Shown: positions 8,028-16,100, counted from the stretch's first letter. The stretch is DNA of 16,825 bases from an uncultured Sutterella sp. (GCA_905192805.1 CAJJMF010000035.1:1-16825), one strand, 5' to 3'. Translations and numbers: made by a program. The notes: a model not told the origin generated them from the sequence alone.

Positions 8028-9560
8028 TTAGGCGTCGGTGGGTTTACGCATAAAGTGTAAGAGCACGATGGCACCAATCAGGCACACGACCCCTGCCCCC
8101 AGACTGAGGACTAAGTTCGCGTGGGTGAACCCAGCGACCACATAGCCCACGAACGCGCAGACAGCGGTCAAGAGGCTATAGGGCAACTGGGTCTGCACGT
8201 GTTCAATGTGTGAGCAACCTGAGCCCGCCGAGGAGAGAATCGTCGTATCGGAAATGGGCGAGCAGTGGTCACCAAAGACCGAGCCCGCGAGCGTTGCGGA
8301 AAGGCCCACGATCGTTAACGAGGGATCGATCTGCGCCACCACCGGCACCACGATCGGCAAGAGGATCCCGAAGGTCCCCCAAGCGGTCCCCGTGGAGAAC
8401 GACAAGAAGGCAGCAATCACGAAGATCATCCCCGGAAGGAAGACCGACCAATCGGCCCCACCACTCGTCACCAAGCTTTGCACAAATAAGGGGGTCTGAA
8501 GCAGATCACGGCACACCCCAGACAACGTCCACGCGAGTACCAAGATGATGTTCGCGGGGAGCATCAACTTCATCCCTTCGACTAAGCCCGACATAAAGTC
8601 GCTAAAGGGCACTAAGCCACGCGGCACATACATTAAGAACGCCGCTGCCAAGGCACCAAAGCTTGCCCACACCAGAGCGGGCGCAGCCGAGGCGTTCCCC
8701 ATCGCGGAAGCAAACGTATGGTGCGCCGGATCCTTACCCCAATAGCCACCCGAATAAAGGAGCGCTAAGACGGCAAAGACGACCAAGGCGAAAATCGGGA
8801 CCAACATATCCATCGCACGACCACGCGGATTGCTCTTCGGGGGTTCAGCCGAGGTGGAGAGCGCGGTATTTTCTTCGCCGCGATCGGCACGTTCTTCGCT
8901 TCGTGCCATCGGGCCAAAGTCAAAGCCCGTAAAGACGATGAAAAACACCATCAATAAGCAAAGAAGCGCGTAGAAGTTCCACGGAATGGAGGCCACAAAG
9001 GCGCCTAAATCGCTTTCAAAGGCACCGGTGTCTTTTAAGGAGGAGCCCACCGCAGCAGCCCAGGAACTCACCGGGGCAATAATACAAATCGGGGCAGCGG
9101 TTGAGTCGATAATGTAGGCCAACTTCGCACGCGAAATCTTGTACTGATCGCACACCGGACGCATCACGGTCCCCACCGTCAAACAGTTAAAGTAGTCGTC
9201 AATAAAGATCAGCACCCCGAGACCCGCGGTGGCGCCCAGCGCACTCCGACGCCCTTTGATTTTGCTTACAGCCCATTTTCCGTAAGCTTTCGTGCCGCCC
9301 GACATCGCGACCACGTAGACCAGAGCGCCCAAGAGTGAGCAGAAAATCAGAATATTAAAATCGACCTTATTACCCATGGTGGTAAAGGCCGTTTCGAGTG
9401 TCCCCATCAGGACGTTTCCATTGGTACCCACGGTATAAATGAGGGTCCCTGTTAAAATCCCGATGATCAAAGAAGACAAAACTTCCTTGGTCACGAGAGC
9501 AAGCGTAATGGCTACGATCGGTGGAACGATGGATAGCCAACCAGCGTTAAACGGTTCCAT
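8028..9560 (-). CDS. nhaC: NhaC-family Na+/H+ antiporter (or related solute carrier)
   Basis: A 510-residue inner-membrane transporter of the NhaC family. About eleven hydrophobic segments are visible, starting at residues 10-45, with a charged cytoplasmic-type loop near residues 220-245 (RSEERADRGEENTALS). Family-typical polar motifs include FIDDYFNCLTVGTVMRPVCD (residues 119-138, with Asp121-Asp122), DSTAAPI (152-158), SFSTGTAWGTFG in the second half and GDHCSPISDTTILSSAGSGC near the C-terminus, the strongest family signature. The ATG is preceded by AAAGGA on the minus strand (around 9571-9576). The family usually exchanges Na+ for H+, but members also carry malate/lactate or methionine, so the substrate cannot be read from the sequence. 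It is transcribed alone, with a terminator downstream and a very long, structured region upstream. Confidence 0.9.
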   Translation of the reverse strand: MEPFNAGWLSIVPPIVAITLALVTKEVLSSLIIGILTGTLIYTVGTNGNVLMGTLETAFTTMGNKVDFNILIFCSLLGALVYVVAMSGGTKAYGKWAVSKIKGRRSALGATAGLGVLIFIDDYFNCLTVGTVMRPVCDQYKISRAKLAYIIDSTAAPICIIAPVSSWAAAVGSSLKDTGAFESDLGAFVASIPWNFYALLCLLMVFFIVFTGFDFGPMARSEERADRGEENTALSTSAEPPKSNPRGRAMDMLVPIFALVVFAVLALLYSGGYWGKDPAHHTFASAMGNASAAPALVWASFGALAAAFLMYVPRGLVPFSDFMSGLVEGMKLMLPANIILVLAWTLSGVCRDLLQTPLFVQSLVTSGGADWSVFLPGMIFVIAAFLSFSTGTAWGTFGILLPIVVPVVAQIDPSLTIVGLSATLAGSVFGDHCSPISDTTILSSAGSGCSHIEHVQTQLPYSLLTAVCAFVGYVVAGFTHANLVLSLGAGVVCLIGAIVLLHFMRKPTDA

Positions 9561-10100
9561 GACACGTTATCCTTTGAAAAAAAGTAAACGTCATGCCCTT
9601 CCACTTGATGTCGGAATGAGAGTGGCTCCGTGGGCGGTTGCTTCCAATGGGTGGTCTCGACCACTCAAAGCCAGGATCTCAACGAGCGTTTGACACTGCT
9701 AAAGGACTAAACGCCAACGTGTCACTCGTTAAGGTAGAAGCGCGACGCGCACCGAGTCTCCCATTTCCCATTTGTTTCCAGGCGACAAATGGTCGAATTG
9801 GGTAGATGGGTCATAACTAAACGATGTTCTGAAAAGTGGCAAGTCAGCGTGCGCTCCCCCAAAGTGCTCCGTCTCGGGTTAAGCAAATGGGTTCCAAGCG
9901 GGGTCACTCATCACAAGCGGGGGGGGCTGTACGTGATTGACCTTTTCAAGTCGGGAGTTTACCAAACGCAACGTTTATTTACACTTCGTTTTTCTTGTCC
10001 CCTCCCCACAAATCCCCCAAACCCTGCGTGAGGGTAACTTCTCTACGTGATATCACCTAAACACTTAAGCGTAACGATGCTCTCGTGCTACGCGACTCGA
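9561..10100 (-). promoter_or_regulatory. Long structured upstream region of nhaC, possible leader RNA
   Basis: No gene is supported in this 540-bp stretch. On the minus strand it contains several strong pairings: CATTTGT/ACAAATG (9769-9775 with 9785-9791), TGACAC/GTGTCA (9691-9696 with 9719-9724) interleaved with GCGTTT/AAACGC (9686-9691 with 9709-9714), GAGTGG/CCACTC (9661-9666 with 9620-9625) and a GTGGTC/GACCAC dyad (9651-9664). An eight-base C run lies at 9919-9926. A piece reading GCAACCGCCC then ACTCTCA (9641-9617) resembles part of a glycine-riboswitch aptamer, but the CCGAAGG core is missing. No confident promoter was found. It could be a riboswitch-like leader or simply a long spacer. 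Confidence 0.4.
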
Positions 10101-10122
10101 TAATAAAACCGCCCGGTCGGGC
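10101..10122 (-). terminator. Second terminator downstream of endonuclease I gene
   Basis: On the minus strand GCCCG-AC-CGGGC (10111-10122) is followed by GGTTTTATTA. The GC-rich stem and T-run fit an intrinsic terminator about 100 bp past the endonuclease stop. Confidence 0.6.
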
Positions 10123-10132
10123 TCCCCCATAA

Positions 10133-10168
10133 AGAAAGCGACCGTTTTGGGAGAAACGATCGCTTTCT
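10133..10168 (-). terminator. Strong hairpin downstream of endonuclease I gene, likely terminator
   Basis: A 15-bp stem with one wobble (AGAAAGCGATCGTTT with AAACGGTCGCTTTCT) and a 6-nt loop, followed on the minus strand by TTATGG. The T-run is short, so it probably works together with the hairpin at 10101-10122. Confidence 0.6.
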
Positions 10169-10222
10169 GTTAGGGTAATCCCCAGTGAATCCTGCCCTCA
10201 CTCGGGCGATTCCGTTATGCCC

Positions 10223-11191
10223 TTAGCGGGCCTTGTACGGGAGTCCTGCTTTTTGACACGCCTCTTTCACAAAGCGATTGGCGTTACCCTGTAAGGACTC
10301 AATGCGTGCCGCACGGGTGCATTCCCAGGCCGTTACAGGATAGGTGCGGTTCCATTCTTCGACCATCTTACGGACCCGATCCCCCATCTGATAGTGGGCT
10401 GGATACGTGGCGTCCATGTAGAGCATGGCGCGCGAAATTTCCCCGCGGGAGCGTTCGGGCGGCTCCGCATAGTTCCCGGCAACCTTCATTTCGCAGGTGC
10501 CAAACGTATTGGGGACATTCTCTAAGAGGCGGTACGGGTAATTGGATCGCACAGCGTTCACGGCCCCGACCGCCGGGAAAAGGTTATACATATCGGCCTG
10601 CATGTAGCGGTACTCTTGGTTACGGTCTTCCGCACACTTGCGACCTTTATAGTAGTGACCGTTGGGACGCTTACAGGCGTCAACGCCTTGGGTCCATTCG
10701 GTAAAGGATTGTCCAAAGTGTTCGGCCGGCACGACGTGTTCCCATTCGATACGCGCGGCGCGTTCTTTGTGTTCGGGGGCGACAAACCCACGTGGCAGAT
10801 CGACGTCTTTATTCTTTTCGAACGGATACCCACAGTAAAGCGTCGTACGATGGTCAAAATAGACTTGGCGCAACAGAATGTTTTTGACTTTCTGGAAGTC
10901 ATCATTGGCGCGGTTGCCTTGGTAGTCTGCGCCCGGTGTAAAGTCTTTCCCGGATCGCTGCGGCAACTCTTTCACGTCCTGAGGGTCGTAGTTGGTGAGT
11001 ATATCGGTCACAGTCTTGGCTAACTTCACCGCATTTTCGACGGTGAGTTGTTGGCTCAGCCCACTGATTTTCTCAGCAAAGTTGCCAGGGGTATTGGCAA
11101 AACTTGCACCCGAAGTGATTAACCCCAGGGCGAGCGTACTACTCAATAGCGTACCGTACAAAAAGGGTACACGTGTTGACGGTTTTGACAT
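10223..11191 (-). CDS. endA: Endonuclease I, secreted/periplasmic non-specific DNase
   Basis: A 322-residue member of the endonuclease I (EndA/Dns/Vvn) family, which cuts DNA non-specifically outside the cytoplasm. Residues 1-32 are a Sec signal peptide (likely cut after SFA). The catalytic block is RIEWEHVVPAEHFG (147-160): by analogy with Vvn, Glu151 binds the metal and His152 is the general base. DMYNLFPAVGAVNAVRSNYP (200-219) supplies Asn212 as a further metal ligand, and RGEISRAMLYM (249-259) is also typical. Six cysteines (120, 173, 186, 233, 291, 312) suit disulfides in the periplasm. GGAG on the minus strand precedes the ATG. It is about 90 residues longer than E. coli EndA; much of the excess lies at residues 33-100 and looks helical. 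Probable roles are degrading incoming or environmental DNA for nutrients or as a barrier. It is divergent from the cytochrome gene. Confidence 0.93.
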   Translation of the reverse strand: MSKPSTRVPFLYGTLLSSTLALGLITSGASFANTPGNFAEKISGLSQQLTVENAVKLAKTVTDILTNYDPQDVKELPQRSGKDFTPGADYQGNRANDDFQKVKNILLRQVYFDHRTTLYCGYPFEKNKDVDLPRGFVAPEHKERAARIEWEHVVPAEHFGQSFTEWTQGVDACKRPNGHYYKGRKCAEDRNQEYRYMQADMYNLFPAVGAVNAVRSNYPYRLLENVPNTFGTCEMKVAGNYAEPPERSRGEISRAMLYMDATYPAHYQMGDRVRKMVEEWNRTYPVTAWECTRAARIESLQGNANRFVKEACQKAGLPYKAR

Positions 11192-11533
11192 GTTTTTTCT
11201 CCGCTTTGCTTCTTCCGGGCGTCCTCAAGCCTCGCGCCATATCGAACCCTCGGTGAGCATTTCCATCGTTGTCGCACTATTCTACTCAACATGCGTGTCA
11301 TTCACCGTAACAAATGATGTGTGCACCAAGACTGGGTCGAACCTATCCCACTAGGGAAATCCCTAAACGCAAATCGCGCCAATATCTCCCGCGGGAGGTA
11401 GGCAAAGCCCAACGCCTTCGATATACTTAAGACTATCTTAAGTAAAAACTTAAGTTTGACCCCTACGCATTCAGCAACTGATTTCAGCACCATAAGGTTG
11501 ATGGAGCGCGTGATAGATGATTTGGAGATAACG
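11192..11533. other. Divergent intergenic region between endA and the cytochrome gene
   Basis: 342 bp without a credible gene. It must hold both promoters. Visible structure includes a 12-bp GC-rich palindrome CTCCCGCGGGAG (11386-11397), a short AGGGA/TCCCT dyad near 11353-11365 and the CTTAAG array listed separately. TATACT (11422-11427) resembles a plus-strand -10 but lacks a partner -35. Confidence 0.6.
11425..11457. promoter_or_regulatory. Array of three CTTAAG motifs, probable operator
   Basis: CTTAAG occurs at 11426-11431, 11437-11442 and 11449-11454, that is at 11- and 12-bp steps, so all would face one side of the helix. The first two form a perfect dyad ACTTAAG-N5-CTTAAGT; the third is centred in the 12-bp palindrome AAACTTAAGTTT (11446-11457). 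The array ends 76 bp before the cytochrome ATG, a usual place for a repressor or activator of that gene. The protein that binds is unknown; the dyad spacing would suit a MarR-like dimer. Confidence 0.55.
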
Positions 11534-11881
11534 ATGACAAAGTTACCGATGCTCGCCGTAGCCCTGTTGGCTGCCCTGACTCTTGCCACAACCTCGGCTC
11601 AAGCCGCCACGGGTGCTGAACGCCATACCGCTAAAGGGATTGCGTGTGAAGCGTGCCACGGACCGGATAAAGCCAATCCGAAGGAACCCACCTTGGAAAC
11701 CTGCACGGGTTGCCACAATTTGAAGCAGTTGGTGGAAAAAACCAAGGATAAAAAGCCGCACAATCCGCACACCTCGCCTCACTATCAAGACACGCTCGAC
11801 TGCATTAACTGTCACGTGATGCACGGGGATACGGTGAATTTCTGCGACCAGTGCCATTCGTTTGGCTTCAAGGTACCTTAA
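11534..11881 (+). CDS. Periplasmic tetraheme cytochrome c
   Basis: A 115-residue exported protein with four covalent c-type heme sites: CEACH (38-42), CTGCH (57-61), CINCH (90-94) and CDQCH (104-108). Residues 1-24 are a signal peptide (LAVALLAALTLATTSAQA). Extra histidines at 31, 76, 79, 83 and 97 can serve as distal ligands, suggesting low-spin bis-His hemes. The layout matches the small tetraheme domain that heads Shewanella flavocytochrome c fumarate reductases, and the stand-alone partner subunits that feed electrons to separate FAD reductases. It is therefore likely an electron shuttle between quinol oxidation at the membrane and a periplasmic reductase. The ATG at 11534 is preceded by GGAG at six bases and begins the signal peptide; the upstream in-frame ATG at 11456 would add a poor leader. 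No reductase gene lies next to it. Own terminator follows. Confidence 0.92.
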   Translation: MTKLPMLAVALLAALTLATTSAQAATGAERHTAKGIACEACHGPDKANPKEPTLETCTGCHNLKQLVEKTKDKKPHNPHTSPHYQDTLDCINCHVMHGDTVNFCDQCHSFGFKVP

Positions 11882-11891
11882 TCGATTCGGT

Positions 11892-11913
11892 GGGGTCGGA
11901 CGAATCCGACCCC
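11892..11913 (+). other. Hairpin after the cytochrome gene
   Basis: GGGTCGGA and TCCGACCC (11893-11900 and 11905-11912) form a perfect 8-bp stem with a CGAA loop, 11 bp after the stop. It has no T-run, so it probably protects the 3' end or assists the terminator just downstream. Confidence 0.55.
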
Positions 11914-11921
11914 CCCGTAAG

Positions 11922-11960
11922 AGCCTCCCAGCGTACGCACGTGGGAGGCTTTCGCTTTTT
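11922..11960 (+). terminator. Rho-independent terminator of the cytochrome gene
   Basis: AGCCTCCCA (11922-11930) pairs with TGGGAGGCT (11942-11950), followed by TTCGCTTTTT. A nine-pair GC-rich stem with a T-run. Confidence 0.85.
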
Positions 11961-11969
11961 GTGGTTGGG

Positions 11970-12017
11970 TTTGTGGATGGCTTGATGGGTGGCTTTGTGG
12001 ATGGTTTTTTGGGTGGG
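11970..12017. repeat. Four imperfect 12-bp tandem repeats (GT-rich)
   Basis: The tract divides into TTTGTGGATGGC, TTGATGGGTGGC, TTTGTGGATGGT and TTTTTGGGTGGG. Units 1 and 3 agree at 11 of 12 positions. It lies between the cytochrome terminator and the stop codon of the response regulator and is strongly strand-biased (G/T against A/C). It has no sign of coding use. Confidence 0.7.
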
Positions 12018-12043
12018 CTCACCCACGCGCTTAGCCGAGCGTT

Positions 12044-12673
12044 TTAGTCGTTCGTCGTGCGCTCCACAGCGCGTACGGCCTGCGTTAATTCCGCCACGCC
12101 TTTTACGCCCAATTTAAACGCGGCTTCGCTACGGTAAATCTGCACCGTCTTGGGAGAAATCCCTAAGCGCTCCCCGATTTCGCGATTGAGTAACCCTTGG
12201 GCCACCAATTCCACGACTTCGATTTCCCGCGGCGTAAGCGTTGCCCAACGCGAGCGAATATCGCGCTCCACGTCGCTATTTTTCGGATACACCTCAAGGG
12301 CCCGATAAATCGCATCCAAGACCTTGGTGCGTTCGGCGGACTTTTGAATAAACGCCACCGCCCCTTTTTGCATCGTTTCGACCGCCATTTCGATCGTGCC
12401 GTAGGCGGACAAAAAGATAATGGGGAGGTGAATCTCGCGCTGAAGCATGGCTTCTTGGAGTTCCAACCCACTCATGCCTTCCATCCGCACGTCGAGGAGT
12501 AAGCAGCCTGGACGCGAAGGCATATCGTTCACTAAAAAGTCGTGCGCACTTGCATAGTGCGCCACCTCAAAACCTTCGGTGCGTAACATAAAAGCGAGCG
12601 ATTCACGCACATCCTCATCATCGTCCACAATACGAATCAACATCGGTTCGGGTTGGGTTCGATTATTCGTCAT
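12044..12673 (-). CDS. Two-component response regulator, FixJ/TtrR type (REC + LuxR-type HTH)
   Basis: A 209-residue cytoplasmic transcription regulator. Residues about 12-125 are a receiver domain: acidic pair Asp17-Asp18, phospho-acceptor Asp61 in LLLDVRM, Ser89 in the FLSAYG switch position and Lys111. Residues about 145-200 are a LuxR/NarL-type helix-turn-helix (LTPREIEVVELVAQGLLNRE, then ISPKTVQIYRSEA). I prefer the ATG at 12671-12673 because GATAAGG lies just upstream at good spacing; the frame extends to an ATG at 12703 that has no ribosome site. The usual Lys-Pro of receiver domains is Lys-Ser here (QKSAE). FixJ-type partners include TtrR and TodT relatives, which control respiration or catabolism, but no sensor kinase is adjacent, so the signal and target genes are unknown. 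The cytochrome gene next door is a possible target only by proximity. Confidence 0.92.
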   Translation of the reverse strand: MTNNRTQPEPMLIRIVDDDEDVRESLAFMLRTEGFEVAHYASAHDFLVNDMPSRPGCLLLDVRMEGMSGLELQEAMLQREIHLPIIFLSAYGTIEMAVETMQKGAVAFIQKSAERTKVLDAIYRALEVYPKNSDVERDIRSRWATLTPREIEVVELVAQGLLNREIGERLGISPKTVQIYRSEAAFKLGVKGVAELTQAVRAVERTTND

Positions 12674-12784
12674 GGTCATCCTTATCGGTGGGTAGGTCGG
12701 CATGGAGATCGTTTATCGGCTCGTTGCGAGACGCTTGGGTGGCGCCGTCAACACCGATTTATGCCCCCTTAGGGAGAGGGGTTC

Positions 12785-12810
12785 GGCGTTTTTAGGGTTG
12801 CGAAAACGCC
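12785..12810. repeat. Inverted repeat upstream of the response regulator gene
   Basis: GGCGTTTT (12785-12792) and AAAACGCC (12803-12810) are perfect 8-bp arms around 10 bases, 112 bp before the response regulator start. No T-run follows on either strand. It may be a regulatory site or a leader hairpin for the regulator. Confidence 0.45.
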
Positions 12811-12953
12811 TCGGACAGCCCAAAAAAGTCTATTGCTATCTTACCTTTTTCGTTGCTGTTTCGCCATGCGTTTTTTCCCTAAAGTGCCCGCCATGGAGTT
12901 CTTTTTCACGCCGCGTTGTGCACACTCAATGCCTAATTAAGGAGCGACGCAAC

Positions 12954-12982
12954 TTGAAATCAGCAAGAATTTTGAATACAAT
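12954..12982 (+). promoter_or_regulatory. Sigma70-type promoter for the ESPR autotransporter
   Basis: TTGAAA (12954-12959) and TACAAT (12977-12982) match five of six consensus bases each and are separated by the ideal 17 bp. Transcription would start near 12989, giving a leader of about 140 nt to the ATG at 13128. Confidence 0.65.
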
Positions 12983-13071
12983 CCCCAACGTAATGTGCGC
13001 GGGTGTCTCCCTACCCAACACTCCCAACCCAATGTCACCCCGCGCTCCCCACAAGTGCCCTTCTGAATAAT

Positions 13072-13089
13072 CGTTTGAACCCTCAAACG
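13072..13089 (+). promoter_or_regulatory. Inverted repeat in the 5' leader of the ESPR autotransporter
   Basis: CGTTTGA (13072-13078) and TCAAACG (13083-13089) are perfect 7-bp arms around ACCC. TTTGA-N4-TCAAA resembles the geometry of CRP/FNR-family sites, though not the FNR consensus. It lies about 85 nt after the predicted start of transcription and 27 bp before the ribosome site, so it could act as a roadblock operator or as an mRNA hairpin. Confidence 0.45.
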
Positions 13090-13127
13090 TGCCCCTCCTT
13101 TGGTATTACTAAATCAGGAGACACTTA

Positions 13128-16100
13128 ATGAATCATATTTATAAGACGGTTTGGAATGCCGTCAAGTCGCTTTGGGTATGTGTCAACGAAAATACCCGAG
13201 CACATACGACCCACAGTTCCCGTCGCGTCCGCTCGCAAAAGCGCACGGGGGTGTCGAGTACGCCTTCGTTCACCCTACCCTCGCTTCCCCGTCGATTGAT
13301 TGTTTCGCTCGGATGTGCCTTGGGCCTCTTGGCGCAAACGAACGTTGCGCAGGCCGAGTTGGTCTTTGACCGAACCACCGAATTTGATTCGTCTACCATA
13401 GTGACGACTTATGGTGGCATCTATAAGCGTGGCAGTTGGACGGGTACACGCCTCTCGGGCTCCAGCGCACTCTCGTGGCCATTCTTTTACGCCCATACGC
13501 ATTGGCCTAAAGCGGAAAGTTTGCAAAAGGATCAAAACGATATCTTCACGGCGGCCGTCCTCCTTAGCGGGAAGACGTTAGGCTATCAGGGGCGCATTGC
13601 TTCCATGGGTGGTGAACTGGACTATGCCATGAGTCTCATGAATAGTTCCAACTTGACGCTTTATCGTACGGTCCTTGAAGGCGACGCCTGGATCTTTCAG
13701 AGTGGACTCATTTTGAACGATTTAGCCCCCGTGGGGGATAGTCCTGCTGCCACCCGCCTTTATGGCAACGTCGCCTTGACTGAATCCTACCTCACCTTCA
13801 ATTCCTTCTTGGGTGAGGTGTACCGAAGCGACACGGCCCCCGTGGCCACACTCCCGACGAGCACGTGGACCGTGAGTTCGCGGGGCGGATCCAATGTGTT
13901 GCATTTGCGCGCTCCCGAAGCGACGAGTGTCCTCGACTTGGACGCACTGGCTCAGCTCGCAGGAAACGGACAAGAAACCCTCGCCTTTAACGAAGTCACT
14001 ACCGTCAATACGGTCAACGTCATTAACCCGAGTGCCAAAGGGTCCTTAGCAAAGTTGCGCCTCGAGTCGGGTAACGCGTTCTCTACGCTCGCCCTTCAAA
14101 GTGATCGCACGAACCGTCCCGCCTCACTCGCGGTCTATGCCAATGGGCTCGTTACCATGGATGGGGGAGAAACCGTTGATTTAACGCGTTCCTATTACTC
14201 CACAGACACCACGAATGACATCCCGGATGGGGTCACGCTCCTCTTAGATCGCAACACCGTGGTACTGGGGGACAATTTCGACTCGTTCGTCTCGACCGAC
14301 GCGCAGGCAAGCGCGAACGCTACGTATTCCATTGCCCTCACGGATCCAACGCGTTTGTTTGCGACCGATACCCCCGCGTGGTTAGTCGGGAAAAATAAAG
14401 CCTCGTTGACGCTTGCCACCGTTGTCGATACCACGCTCGAGGCGGCAAACCTCAACACCCTCGGGGGATTGCGCGTGCGTGCGGGCGCGACCACCGTAAC
14501 GGGGGAGGTCACCAAACCCATTATGGTGGATCGTTGGGGGACCCTGCGTTTAGGGGACGGTGCCAGTGTGAGTTCCCTCACCGTCAATAATGGTACGCTC
14601 GAATTAACGGGCGGCAACGTGACAATTGGTGCCCTCAGGAGCGCGAATGCCACGGTGCGGGTGATGAGCGATACCGTGTCCGCCACCATACCTCAGGAGG
14701 AGTCGTTTACGACCCTCGTCACGAACGTGAGCGACAAAACCAAGCTCCAGTCGTACATGACGACCTTTAATCCGCAAATCCTCTATACCTTAGCGTCCGT
14801 CAGTGCCGAAGAAGGCCTTCCCACGGCGGCCCTCGGTTCTGAGATGACTTGGCGTGCTGGGGCCGATAGCACCGTGAATGCCTACCCCTCCCAAGTGAAA
14901 GTGGACCCAGGCGTGACGGTCACCCTCAATGGGTCGGGAACGGACAACTTACAGCTCACCAACTGGGGGACGGTCACGATCAATGGCGGGAACTTTACCG
15001 ACCGCTTTAATTACATCACCGCGCCCGATGCGCCTGAGAGCGCCCATGTATCGATTACCGACACCAGCCTCGCCTTGTGGGCCTTGGGATCATCGACGAT
15101 ATTTAGTGGCAACCCCGCCTTCACAGTGGCCCATTTGGGGCAAGTGGATTTAAATAGTGGGACCCGTTTCACGACGGTCTATGGGGGCCAACTCGACGGG
15201 AAACACACGTTAAACATCAAGGCTAAACGCTTAGGAAGCACGCAACCCGCGTGGTGGACTGCACAATGGTTTAGCGACCGTCAGGCCCAAGCGGGGAACG
15301 TCAAACTCGATACGCTCGCCGCGAACGAACTCGCGTGGCTCGAGGCCTCCGGGGTCTTCCCCTTGGCGCTTGACGTCGGCACCGCCACCCTCGCCCATCT
15401 GCCCACGACTCGTGCGGGGTATTCGGGCGCCCAAATGCGCTTTAATCGACTGAGTTTCACGGACACGAGCCGACTCTTGGTTCCCACGACGATTACCAAT
15501 ACCCTTACCTTTGGTGATGGGGCCACGCTCACGCTCGATAAGCCGTTAACCCTCGTTGCGGGTGGCCGTCTCGAATTAGGGACGGGGAGCACGTTGGTGC
15601 TCAACGGTAAAGCGTTTACGATCGATATGACGGGGATTACGGACCCCACGGTCAATCAGTTCACCCTGAGTGTGCCAGGCGCAGCCCTCCAAACAGGGTC
15701 TGAGCCAGAAACGTTCTTAACGCCTGAACAACAAGCCGTCACCCAGTTAGAAACACGGGGCGCTATCACGAACCCGCAGTTATCGGCACTCAGTCCCTAC
15801 GCGAGTTGGGTGATGGCAGGGAACGTGTCGGGACTCACGGGAACCCTCGTCAAACCAACGACCGTATCGGAAGGCGTCACATTGAGAGCCACCAACTTAG
15901 CGGTTCAAACGCTTCTCGATATTTACGGCACGGCCGACATTCATGGCCTCACACTCGGGGCGTCGGGCGGAGCTGCCCGCTCCTATGCCGTGGTGCATGC
16001 GGGGGCTACGTTAGCGTTGCATGACGCACTCACGATGAACACAACGCAATCCACCGCGTTAAATGTCTTATCGGAAGGGGTTCTTCAAGCGCCCGCCTCG

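Noticed and set aside
9610..9666. Glycine riboswitch upstream of nhaC
   Set aside because: GCAACCGCCC and ACTCTCA fit the 3' half of the aptamer, but the conserved CCGAAGG core and the AGG following CTCTC are absent. Not called; noted within the leader region only.
9789..10031. 80-codon plus-strand frame in the nhaC/endA gap
   Set aside because: No ribosome site, unusual composition and no recognisable features; more likely non-coding.
12674..12703. Earlier ATG of the response regulator at 12701-12703
   Set aside because: No ribosome site precedes it, while GATAAGG lies immediately before the ATG at 12671-12673; the extra ten residues have no receiver-domain counterpart.
12702..13070. 122-codon plus-strand frame between the regulator and the ESPR autotransporter
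   Set aside because: No ribosome site and no sensible domain or signal peptide, and it runs through the promoter at 12954-12982.
14195..14689. 164-codon minus-strand frame inside the ESPR autotransporter
   Set aside because: Low-complexity Val/Ser/Thr translation mirroring the passenger repeats on the other strand; a shadow.
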